A stretch of 64,000 nt of DNA. Origin: Lachnospiraceae bacterium (lineage in GTDB: Bacteria; Bacillota; Clostridia; Lachnospirales; Lachnospiraceae). Of the stretch, positions 57,450 to 64,000 are shown in pieces. A program made the position numbers and the translations under genes. The DNA is taken from NCBI GenBank assembly GCA_017428265.1, contig JAFRRD010000041.1, positions 62,001 through 126,000 of the forward strand. Reading direction: 5' to 3'. How positions within the stretch are numbered: the first letter of the stretch is position 1; each line of letters begins with the position of its first letter. The notes under the pieces are model-generated. The model was not told where the DNA came from. It saw only the letters and a program-made list of their open reading frames with translations, and made no database searches.

Positions 57450-58052
57450 ATGTTAAAACACGGTATTCTCGGCCTGATCAGCTACGGCAGTCTGAGCGGT
57501 TACGAGATCATGACGGTGTTCCGGGATTCCCTGAATCATTTCTGGACGGCGCAGACGAGCCAGATCTACCGTGAACTGCAGACGATGGAAAAGGCCGGCT
57601 GGATCAGCGAGACCCATGTTGCGCAGACGGGAAAGCCGGATAAAAATGTATTTTCGATCACGCCGGCGGGGCGTGACGAACTGCTGCGCTGGCTGCGCGA
57701 AGGAGATCTTCCGGCAAATACCAGGCTCCCGTTCCTGATGAAGACTTTCTTCATGGGCGAGCTGCCGGTGGAAGAAAATATCGCATTTTTCAGGGCTATG
57801 CGTGATGAGCATGTCTTCCCGGATGAAGGGAAAAAGGCGTCTTCCGACGCAGAGATGTACCGGAAGGCCATGAAAGATCCCGAAAAAGCGGTCTACTGGA
57901 AGCTGACGATCGCATTTGGCCAAATGTATGAAAAAATGCAGCGCGAGTGGTGCGAATACTGCATCGGGGAACTGGAAGCGCTGCAGCGTATGAAGAGCGC
58001 GCAGGGGCAGGGCTCTGCCGTGACCGTTGATATAGAGGAGGAAGAGCCATGA
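57450..58052 (+). CDS. PadR family transcriptional regulator
   Basis: A 200-residue PadR regulator. Residues 1-85 form the winged helix (LKHGILGLISYGSLSGYEI; TAQTSQIYRELQTMEKAGWI), and residues 95-190 the C-terminal helical dimerisation domain (VirR/AphA-like) with FQMYEKM-type helices. I chose ATG 57450, which has AAAGGGGG upstream and starts the conserved HTH. The gene overlaps the next one by 4 bases, so it is the first gene of the redox operon it probably represses. Confidence 0.92.
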   Translation: MLKHGILGLISYGSLSGYEIMTVFRDSLNHFWTAQTSQIYRELQTMEKAGWISETHVAQTGKPDKNVFSITPAGRDELLRWLREGDLPANTRLPFLMKTFFMGELPVEENIAFFRAMRDEHVFPDEGKKASSDAEMYRKAMKDPEKAVYWKLTIAFGQMYEKMQREWCEYCIGELEALQRMKSAQGQGSAVTVDIEEEEP

Positions 58053-58539
58053 AAGTGATCCTGCATGACCTGGACCGCTGTTATGACGAGGTGATCGGGG
58101 CGAAGTGTGACCGCGCAATCGTGGCAGACGGGAAATACGCGCCCTGCCAGGGCTGTTTTGGCTGCTGGACAAAGCATCCCGCGGAGTGTTTTATGAAAGA
58201 TACGCTGCAGCAGGTCTGCCGCATCATCGGACAGGCGGATGAGATGGTGATCGTGACGAAAAATCTGTACGGCGGATACAGCGCCGCCGTCAAAAACGTA
58301 CTGGACCGCTCGATCGGGACGTCAACTCCGTTCAGCACTTACCGCGGCCGGCAGATGCACCATACGCTGCGCTACGGAAAACACGATCTCTGGAAAGTGA
58401 TCGTCTACGGCGAGATCAGCGAAGCGGAAAAAAGGCAACTTTCCGTACGATGGCGGCGCGGAATGCCGTCAACGACGGCTATGAACGGTCTGAAGTCATC
58501 TTTCTGGACGACCTGACAGAACTGGAGGCAGTGCTATGA
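58049..58539 (+). pseudogene. Iron-sulfur flavoprotein-like gene, frameshifted at an A6 run
   Basis: Flavodoxin-fold NADPH:FMN-reductase-like protein with a compact cluster motif CQGCFGCW(x6)C (C-x2-C-x2-C-x7-C), as in iron-sulfur flavoproteins. In the deposited frame it stops at 58516 after a basic, unlike tail. With one extra A in the run at 58428-58433 the frame continues as KATFRTMAARN...VIFLDDLTELEAVL and ends at 58539 with ATGA overlapping the next start, exactly like its neighbours. The restored frame is therefore the ancestral one. It is a decayed gene, a slippage-decoded gene or a sequencing error. Confidence 0.75.
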
Positions 58540-59282
58540 AAACGGTATTCATCAACTGCAGTCCGAAAAAGCGTTTCTGCGCCTCGGCATATTTCCTTTT
58601 CCTGCAGCGGCTATTTGTCGTCGGCGAAAAAGTTTGCGAAAAACTGCGCACGCCGGCGGATCACGCCCGCATCCTGGAACAGCTCCGGGACGCGCAGGCG
58701 GTCGTGTTCGGCCTTCCGCTCTACGTGGACGCTGTCCCGTCGCACGTGCTCCGCTTTATGGAGGAGATGGAGCGCTTCTGCCGTGAAAACGGCCTGAAAC
58801 TGAGTGTTTACTGTGTCGCCAACAACGGATTTATCGAGGGAAAACAGAACGAACCGCTGATGCAGAACTTCGAAAACTTCTGCAGCCGTGCGGGGCTGAC
58901 CTTCGGCGGCGGTGTCGGGATCGGCGGAGGCGTGATGCTGAACGTGACCAGGATCCTCTTTATCGTGGATATCGGCCTGCTGGTCCTGAACACGCTGCTG
59001 AGCGAGATCAATACAGGGAATCTCTTCCCGAGGGACGCCTGGATCAGCTTTGCGGAGAATGCGGCGCTTCTGCTGTATTTCAACCTGGGGGTGCTGTTTT
59101 ATCTTGCCCGCCAGGGCGGCCATATCCGTAAAGGAACGGCCGGCGGCAAGAAATACACCCGCATCCTGATCCCTTCCTTCATTTTCATCCTGTTCGCGGA
59201 CATTTTCTTCGTCATCATTTCCGTGATCGACGGAGGCATTTTCCGCGGTTGGCTGGCCAAAAAAGAACCGTCTGAGACGTAA
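58536..59282 (+). CDS. Flavodoxin-like protein with C-terminal membrane domain
   Basis: A 248-residue protein. Residues 1-125 form a flavodoxin-fold domain (KTVFINCSPKKR; VVFGLPLYVDAVPSHVLRFMEEM) with a shortened phosphate loop. Residues about 130-245 contain three predicted transmembrane helices (ILFIVDIGLLVLNTLL, NAALLLYFNLGVLFYLA, ILIPSFIFILFADIFFVI). Such a flavoprotein fixed to the membrane could pass electrons to a quinone or membrane partner. The start overlaps the restored end of the previous gene. Confidence 0.78.
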   Translation: MKTVFINCSPKKRFCASAYFLFLQRLFVVGEKVCEKLRTPADHARILEQLRDAQAVVFGLPLYVDAVPSHVLRFMEEMERFCRENGLKLSVYCVANNGFIEGKQNEPLMQNFENFCSRAGLTFGGGVGIGGGVMLNVTRILFIVDIGLLVLNTLLSEINTGNLFPRDAWISFAENAALLLYFNLGVLFYLARQGGHIRKGTAGGKKYTRILIPSFIFILFADIFFVIISVIDGGIFRGWLAKKEPSET

Positions 59283-59298
59283 GAAGAGAGGTCTGATT

Positions 59299-59979
59299 AT
59301 GAAAGTACTGATACTGAACGGCAGTCCGAAGAAAAAGAGCGATACCTTCCGAATGACGGATGCCTTCCTGAAGGGCCTGAACCGGGCAGGAGAGCATGAA
59401 GTCAATATTATCAACGTGATCGACAAAAAGGTCGCGCCCTGTCAGGGGTGCTTCGGCTGCTGGCAGAAAATGGACGGGCACTGCGTGATCGACGACGATC
59501 AGAACGCGATCCTGGACCTCTACACGGCTGCGGACATCATCATCTGGAGCTTTCCGCTGTATGTTTACGGTATGCCTTCGCATCTGAAGGCCGTGCTCGA
59601 CCGCACGATCCCGCTTGTCAAAATGAAGATGCTTGAGGAAGGCGACGGCACGGTACGCCATGAATCTCTTGTGGACTTTTCGAAGAAGCATACGCTGGTC
59701 ATCTGTGGCTGCGGCTTTCCGGACTGGGAAGGCAATTTCGACGGTCTGCGACTGCAGTGCGCGCAGGCATTCCGGGGCTCGCAGATCGTCTGCGTACCGG
59801 AGACGCCCATGCTGAACGTCCCGCAGGCGGCTGTCGTTGCCGATCCTCTTCTTGCCCGCTTTGAGAAGGCGGGAGAGGAGTACGCACAAAACCATTCTCT
59901 CTCACCGGAAACAATTGCGGCCCTCGAGATCCCGATGATCCCGAAGGAAATGTACATCAGGATCGTGAACGGAGGCTGA
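59299..59979 (+). CDS. Iron-sulfur flavoprotein-like / flavodoxin family protein
   Basis: A 226-residue protein of the NADPH-dependent FMN reductase / Isf type. The FMN phosphate loop is LNGSPKKKSDTFRM, and the cluster motif CQGCFGCW(x6)C matches that of the first gene of this operon. FPLYVYGMPSHLKAVLDRT is the family core. It has lower similarity after residue 150. GAGAGG precedes ATG, 17 bases after the previous gene. It is last in the PadR operon. Confidence 0.88.
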   Translation: MKVLILNGSPKKKSDTFRMTDAFLKGLNRAGEHEVNIINVIDKKVAPCQGCFGCWQKMDGHCVIDDDQNAILDLYTAADIIIWSFPLYVYGMPSHLKAVLDRTIPLVKMKMLEEGDGTVRHESLVDFSKKHTLVICGCGFPDWEGNFDGLRLQCAQAFRGSQIVCVPETPMLNVPQAAVVADPLLARFEKAGEEYAQNHSLSPETIAALEIPMIPKEMYIRIVNGG

Positions 59980-60034
59980 GAGGACCTCATCCGTCAGCCT
60001 GCGGCTGACAGCTTCCCCGGAAGGAGGGCATAAG

Positions 60035-60060
60035 AAAAAGGCGGCAATTGCCGCCTTTTT
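60035..60060. terminator. Bidirectional terminator between the PadR operon and the GDPD gene
   Basis: A-rich flank, stem AAAGGCGGCAA/TTGCCGCCTTT and further T residues. Works in both directions between convergent operons. Confidence 0.9.
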
Positions 60061-60082
60061 GATTGCTGAAAAACAGATGGTT

Positions 60083-61024
60083 TTACCACCCGAAGTTTTC
60101 GAAGATGACCAGGTTGCCGAGTTTTTCCGCTGCGGCTGCATCTTCCGGCGTACGGATGGTCCAGCTGACCTCCTGCACCTTGTAGAACTTCCGGCAGATC
60201 TGCAGTTCCGGGATATTCCTCTCGGTGAAGTCGTAGGCGATGAAATCCGGCTGTGCGATGACGTTGGTGAAGAGGTGTTCCACCAGCATGAGACTGAGTT
60301 TCTTCTCGCTGCCGCCGCCGTGTTCCGGCTTGGTCAGGGCGGTGGAAAGCTGCCCGCGCAGGACTTCGGGACGGTTGGCCCGCAGCCAGCAGACCGCCCG
60401 CGGATCGAAGCTTTCGATGACGTAGTGCACGTCGTAGCGGTCCAGCAGTTCCATGGTCTTTGCCGCCAGTTCATTCTGGTTGCCGTTTGCCACCTTCAGT
60501 TCCACGACCATCGGCTCGGGGCGGCCGTTGAAGAGCTTCAGCACGTCCTCAAACAGCGGGATCGTTTCTTCGGTATAGTCCAACTTCAGCTTCGGCAGAT
60601 CCTCGGCGGTCAGGTCCTCGATGACGGCGTCTGCGCCGCACATACGGCCAAGCTTCGAGTCATGCACGACCGCGATATTTCCGTCCTTCATCAGGTGCAG
60701 ATCCAGTTCGATGCCGTAGCCGTGGTCCAAAGCGTCGCGGAAGGCGGCCATGCTGTTTTCCGGCAGGCCTTTGCGGTGCAGGCCCCGGTGCGCATAGCGG
60801 TATTTCCGGAAATGCGACCAGTCGCCGCCTCTGCGGCACTGCAGCGCCAGCAGGACGAGCGCCGCCAGCGGCACGATGACGAAAAGAACGAATAAGAAGA
60901 GATATTTCAGGACTTTGAGCGCCGTCCCGACCCATTCCAGACCGAAGGCAGCCAGCAGCTGCTGACGTCTTTCCCGAGATCTGGCTTTTGCTTTTTTGAT
61001 CTCTTTTTTGCTTCGTTTACTCAT
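60083..61024 (-). CDS. Membrane-anchored glycerophosphodiester phosphodiesterase
   Basis: A 313-residue enzyme that hydrolyses glycerophosphodiesters to glycerol 3-phosphate and an alcohol. A basic N terminus (SKRSKKEIKKAKARSRERR) precedes one transmembrane helix (about 30-58, LKYLFLFVLFVIVPLAALVLL). The GDPD TIM-barrel follows: YAHRGLHRKGLPENSMAAF (catalytic His and substrate loop), IELDLHLMKDG (metal Glu/Asp), VVHD (second His). I chose ATG 61024 with GGAGGAAG upstream. It overlaps the HAD gene by 8 bases. Orientation of the domain, inside or outside, is uncertain. Confidence 0.92.
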   Translation of the reverse strand: MSKRSKKEIKKAKARSRERRQQLLAAFGLEWVGTALKVLKYLFLFVLFVIVPLAALVLLALQCRRGGDWSHFRKYRYAHRGLHRKGLPENSMAAFRDALDHGYGIELDLHLMKDGNIAVVHDSKLGRMCGADAVIEDLTAEDLPKLKLDYTEETIPLFEDVLKLFNGRPEPMVVELKVANGNQNELAAKTMELLDRYDVHYVIESFDPRAVCWLRANRPEVLRGQLSTALTKPEHGGGSEKKLSLMLVEHLFTNVIAQPDFIAYDFTERNIPELQICRKFYKVQEVSWTIRTPEDAAAAEKLGNLVIFENFGW

Positions 61025-61832
61025 GTTCTTCCTCCTCGAGTTTTTCCGCCATCTCATCGATCAGGCGGAAAACGGTCTGTTCGATCTCGCTGCCCTCGCT
61101 GTAGTCGGCGGGGACGATGAAATCCACGCGGTCGTATTGGAGCAGCCTCTCGGCCACCGAAGGGTCGTCGTGCCAGATCCCGATGGAGTGGCCGCCGTTT
61201 TCCTTGGTCAGCTTCATGCAGGGCACGTCGGTGATGCCGTCCCCGATATAGATCATCTGCGAGAACGGGACGCGCTTGTCTTCCTCAGCCATGTGTTCGT
61301 TCAGCAGCTTGTCTTCGTTGAGGTCCAGCACGCCTTTGTTGATGCGGTAGATGAACTGCGTCTTTGCCGTGTAGTTGACGGCAGTCGCCGGCCAGAAAGG
61401 TACCCCTTTTTCGTTGTAGCAGAAAGACGCAGCATAGATCTTCTTGAATTCGCCGGCGATGGACGTGCCTTCGATGATCTCCTTGATGCCCGAGGAAATG
61501 CTGTAATGCTCGGCGGTGAGGCCTTTTGACGCAGCATAGGCATTCACCCGGGAAAACCAGGTATCGACGCCGGGGAAGAGCTCGACGTGGCGGCCCACTT
61601 CGTTCAGTGTCCGGCGCGTCACCAGCTGTTTTCCCTCGGAAAGGCGCAGCATCTCCAGCATGTAGGCCAGGATGCCGTCCATTTCGTATTTCACGGCGGT
61701 GTCGTTGCAGATGCGCCAGAATTCCTTTCCGCTCATGCCGAGCCCGGGGATGAAGGCGTACTCCTCCATATCTCTGGGCGACAGGGTACGGTCGAAATCG
61801 TACATCATGGCAAGGATCGGTTTATCTTTCAT
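61017..61832 (-). CDS. HAD-superfamily phosphatase
   Basis: A 271-residue haloacid-dehalogenase-type phosphatase. Motif I is MMYDFDRTLSP (DxDxT), motif II Ser in SISSG, motif III Lys within the KKIYAAS region, motif IV YIGDGITDVP. The cap is helical and of the PSP-like type (residues about 25-110). Substrate is unknown. Neighbours are a GDPD and a polymerase of glycerol phosphate, so a phosphoglycerol compound is a reasonable guess only. AGGAG precedes ATG. Confidence 0.87.
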   Translation of the reverse strand: MKDKPILAMMYDFDRTLSPRDMEEYAFIPGLGMSGKEFWRICNDTAVKYEMDGILAYMLEMLRLSEGKQLVTRRTLNEVGRHVELFPGVDTWFSRVNAYAASKGLTAEHYSISSGIKEIIEGTSIAGEFKKIYAASFCYNEKGVPFWPATAVNYTAKTQFIYRINKGVLDLNEDKLLNEHMAEEDKRVPFSQMIYIGDGITDVPCMKLTKENGGHSIGIWHDDPSVAERLLQYDRVDFIVPADYSEGSEIEQTVFRLIDEMAEKLEEEEHE

Positions 61833-61855
61833 GATGCAGCTCCTGAGGAAAATGA

Positions 61856-62161
61856 TCAGACGTTGACCGATCCTTCGGATCCGGCCTCGGCGGCTTCGGC
61901 GTCGGCATCGAAGACTTCGGCGTCGGGAGCGGCGATCTCGGCGGCAGCTTTGGCAGCGTCATCCGCGTCATCTTCAAGCAGGACAACCTCTTCCTCGGTC
62001 TCTTTTGCTGTCTCTTCCAGGTGAAGGGTCTCCTGCACTTTCTTTTTGGCCTTGCGGAAACGGATGATCAGGAAAGCACTGACGGCAATGACAACGCCGA
62101 CGATGGCTTCGATCGTGGCGCTCATGACCGCAACATCGATATACAGCGGGATCATTCTCAT
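61856..62161 (-). CDS. Small single-pass membrane protein with acidic tail
   Basis: A 101-residue protein of unknown function. One transmembrane helix (about residues 14-33, ATIEAIVGVVIAVSAFLIIRF), a basic stretch (RKAKKKVQ), then an acidic Ala/Glu/Asp-rich tail (DDADDAAKAAAEIAAPDAEV). AAGGAG precedes ATG 62161. It lies between the YidC fusion and the HAD gene, 13 and 23 bases apart, so it belongs to the same operon. It resembles the small membrane protein at 39687-39989 only in general make-up. Confidence 0.72.
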   Translation of the reverse strand: MRMIPLYIDVAVMSATIEAIVGVVIAVSAFLIIRFRKAKKKVQETLHLEETAKETEEEVVLLEDDADDAAKAAAEIAAPDAEVFDADAEAAEAGSEGSVNV

Positions 62162-62174
62162 GTTCAAAGGCTCC

Positions 62175-64000
62175 TTATTGTTTTTTATTGGTGAGGCGTC
62201 CGATGAGATACCGGGCGCCGTACAGTCCGTGGGTGCCGGGATGGTAGAAATACTGCTCGCGCAGGGCTGCGGCCTTTTCCTCCGAACGGCCGGCGGCGAG
62301 CAGTTCGGCAGCTGCCTTGTCCGCCTGGGCGGCCTCACTTTTTTCGACCGCACGGCCAAGCACGCTACGGAGACGAATCTCCTGCGGCACGATGCCGAGC
62401 GCTTCCCAGTTCGGGTTTTCGACCTTCATCTTCGTGTTCACGAAGAGGACAGGCCTGCCGGTCGCCAGGCCGAACTCGATGCCGATGCCCGACCAGTCGG
62501 TGATGAGCAGGTCGGAGGAATAAACGGAAGAAGCCGCGGAGAAATCATACTCGAAGACCAGGCGTTCCCCTTCTTCGGCGGCATAACGTTCCTTCAGCAG
62601 CTGCAGCCTGTCGGGCCAGCGCTTTGCATACTCGGGATGCGGCCGGACGATCACTTTGTACTCCGCAGCGTACAGGCTCCGGATCAGCTCGTCGGCGCAG
62701 GAATCCAGCAGGTTGTCTTCCTGCCAGCTCGGCGCGATCAGGATCTGCGCGGGTCCTTCCTTCTTCTCCGGCAGGCTCCGGACGCCTTCGACCAGTTCGT
62801 CCATCAGCGGATAGCCGAACTCGACCAGCGTTTTTTCCTTCGTGCCGTAAAGTTTTTCGGCCGCGCGGACCTCGTCTCTGATGTGCGGCCCGGTCATGAA
62901 GACCGTGTCAAAATGGTCCAGGGCATGTTCGCGGAAGCCCATATGGGAACTCGCGGGATCATGCGGCACGTAAATGTATTCGATATCCTTCTTCATCAGC
63001 GAGCGCTTCAGATAGAAGTTTTCCAGGTCCGGCGTGGTCATGACGAAGATGTCGCACTCGAGGCGCATCATCAGGGTCACCATCTTCCTGACGGAGATGT
63101 AGTACGGCAGGATGCGCGGCTCGGTCTTCGCCAGCTCGAAGATCTGGTCTTTCGGGTCGTTTGTGACGTAGTGGATGCGCACGCTCGTCTTTTTCAGCAG
63201 GGTCCCGATGATGTCCTTATAGTAGCGGTAGAAGCCGCTGCGCTCGGAATAGAAGACCAGGTGCTTGTTGTTGATGCTGAAGAAGCGCTTGTAGTCGGCT
63301 TTCTCGCGGGCTTTGTCTTCCTTGGAAATGACCTGTCCGGAGTTCAGCCGGTCCAGCTCCCCGAGAGCTTTGCGGCTTGCTTCCAGTTCCTCATAGTCGA
63401 CGTATTTCTTCGGCGGGATCGCCAGGTTCAGCAGATACAGCTGCAGGACGGCCAGAAGGTTGCTGGCGATCCAATACAGGCCGATGCCGCCCGGAACGAA
63501 GAAGCCCAGAAAGAGCGAGAGCCCGATCGAGAAGATGGACATGCCCCACTGGTTGACTTTGCTCTGTTCGTGCTGCAGCACGTTCGAGCGGTTCTGCGCG
63601 ATGCACAGGGCGGCGGCGGACAGCGCCGCCACGAAGGGGATCACGAGCATTTTGCCCAGCGCTTCGGACGGGACGAGGGTCAGGTCGAAGCCCAGAAAAT
63701 GCATTTCCTGGCCGCCGGCGATCCGTCCGCGGATGACCGCGACGACGCCCATCAGGATGACGATCTGCAGAAAGAGCGGGACGAGGCTGGCCATCGGGTG
63801 ATAGCCCTTTTCCTTATACATCTCGGCCTGCTTTTCGGCGATGGTGTCGGCATCGCCGTAGTAGCGGGCCCTGATGCGGTTCACCGCCGGCTGGATCTCC
63901 ACCATTTTGATGGAGTTTTTCTGGACCCAGACCGAGATCGGCAGCAGGATGATCTTCGATATTAGCGTAAACAGCAGGATGGCCCAGCCGTAATTCATCA
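62175..64000 (-). CDS. YidC/Oxa1 insertase domain fused to CDP-glycerol glycerophosphotransferase (5' end outside window)
   Basis: At least 607 residues. The N-terminal 220 residues are the YidC/Oxa1 core: NYGWAILLFTLISKIILLP with Lys at the usual hydrophilic-groove Arg position, the helical hairpin ADTIAEKQAEMYKEKGYHP, and the final helices GGIGLYWIASNLLAVLQLYLLN. A linker follows, then from about residue 250 a GT-B glycerophosphotransferase of the TagB/TagF type: DLENFYLKRS, PHDPASSHMG, APSWQEDNLLD, VRPHPEYAKRW and TDWSGIGIEFGLATGRPVLFVN. The first transmembrane helix and start lie beyond the window. It is the first visible gene of the minus-strand operon. Confidence 0.9.
   Translation of the reverse strand, partial: MNYGWAILLFTLISKIILLPISVWVQKNSIKMVEIQPAVNRIRARYYGDADTIAEKQAEMYKEKGYHPMASLVPLFLQIVILMGVVAVIRGRIAGGQEMHFLGFDLTLVPSEALGKMLVIPFVAALSAAALCIAQNRSNVLQHEQSKVNQWGMSIFSIGLSLFLGFFVPGGIGLYWIASNLLAVLQLYLLNLAIPPKKYVDYEELEASRKALGELDRLNSGQVISKEDKAREKADYKRFFSINNKHLVFYSERSGFYRYYKDIIGTLLKKTSVRIHYVTNDPKDQIFELAKTEPRILPYYISVRKMVTLMMRLECDIFVMTTPDLENFYLKRSLMKKDIEYIYVPHDPASSHMGFREHALDHFDTVFMTGPHIRDEVRAAEKLYGTKEKTLVEFGYPLMDELVEGVRSLPEKKEGPAQILIAPSWQEDNLLDSCADELIRSLYAAEYKVIVRPHPEYAKRWPDRLQLLKERYAAEEGERLVFEYDFSAASSVYSSDLLITDWSGIGIEFGLATGRPVLFVNTKMKVENPNWEALGIVPQEIRLRSVLGRAVEKSEAAQADKAAAELLAAGRSEEKAAALREQYFYHPGTHGLYGARYLIGRLTNKKQ

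Noticed and set aside
58428-58434. Programmed -1 frameshift at AAAAAAG of the dnaX type
   Set aside because: The zero frame reads GAA AAA AGG, so the heptamer is not in the X XXY YYZ phase; only single-tRNA slippage would be possible. Kept as an open question, not a call.
1-64000. CRISPR arrays, prophage or insertion sequences
   Set aside because: I saw no regularly spaced direct repeats, transposase, integrase or phage structural genes on either strand; only two short dispersed repeat copies.

Overview
The window is a gene-dense, GC-rich chromosomal segment of a Bacillota bacterium, most likely class Clostridia and close to Lachnospiraceae. The evidence is a set of Firmicute neighbourhoods (rpmB-asp23-fakA-recG, scpA-scpB-trmK, gmk/rpoZ-rimO-pgsA-DUF2953-gerW), strong AGGAGG ribosome binding sites, sigma-A promoters with 17-nt spacers, a CIRCE/HrcA site, a rubredoxin-first 'reverse' rubrerythrin, an ECF transporter S component and many flavodoxin/ferredoxin-type proteins typical of anaerobes. 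I see no phage, insertion sequence, integron, rRNA or CRISPR array; mobile-type DNA is limited to two short dispersed repeat copies.

Layout. 1-3.4 kb: 3' part of prfA, tRNA-Val, argS and a TSCPD protein. 3.4-8.8 kb: pxpABC (5-oxoprolinase) with a LysR regulator, divergent from a fumarylacetoacetate-hydrolase-family gene and an SDR that lacks the usual catalytic Tyr/Lys. 8.9-15.3 kb: yegP-like gene, stand-alone E2-like acyltransferase, a Ser/Thr-rich lipoprotein, rubrerythrin, a Cof-type HAD phosphatase, mgtE with a long structured leader, comF. 15.4-20.8 kb: recD2, mreB and htpG (CIRCE site). 21-24.6 kb: metallophosphoesterase, scpA, scpB, trmK, an XRE membrane regulator. 24.7-35.6 kb: a C-terminally shortened MocR regulator divergent from an ECF S component, a STAS-kinase fusion, PHP and MBL hydrolases, a D-Ala-D-Ala carboxypeptidase-like protein, a B3/B4 protein, a second lipoprotein, two flavodoxin-type proteins and a 2-hydroxyacid dehydrogenase.

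35.7-39.6 kb holds a CsbB-like glycosyltransferase with a YfhO-like membrane protein, a pair linked elsewhere to lipid-carrier-dependent cell-envelope glycosylation. 40-45 kb is the gmk/rpoZ-rimO-pgsA-DUF2953-gerW operon; here gmk and rpoZ share one uninterrupted reading frame, while an internal promoter and ribosome binding site can still make free omega. 45-53.5 kb: rpmB, mscS, asp23, fakA, recG, galK, galM, cvpA-like. 53.6-57.3 kb: tRNA-Leu and tRNA-Gly, LUD protein, Dabb protein, threonine-synthase-like enzyme, M29 aminopeptidase. 57.4-60 kb: a PadR-controlled redox operon of three flavodoxin-fold genes, two with a compact four-cysteine motif and one frameshifted.

60-64 kb, on the minus strand, is the most unusual part. 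A YidC/Oxa1 insertase domain is fused to a CDP-glycerol glycerophosphotransferase domain, followed by a small membrane protein, a HAD phosphatase and a membrane-anchored glycerophosphodiester phosphodiesterase. Together they suggest coupled synthesis and turnover of a glycerol-phosphate cell-surface polymer at the membrane. The fusion continues past the end of the window.
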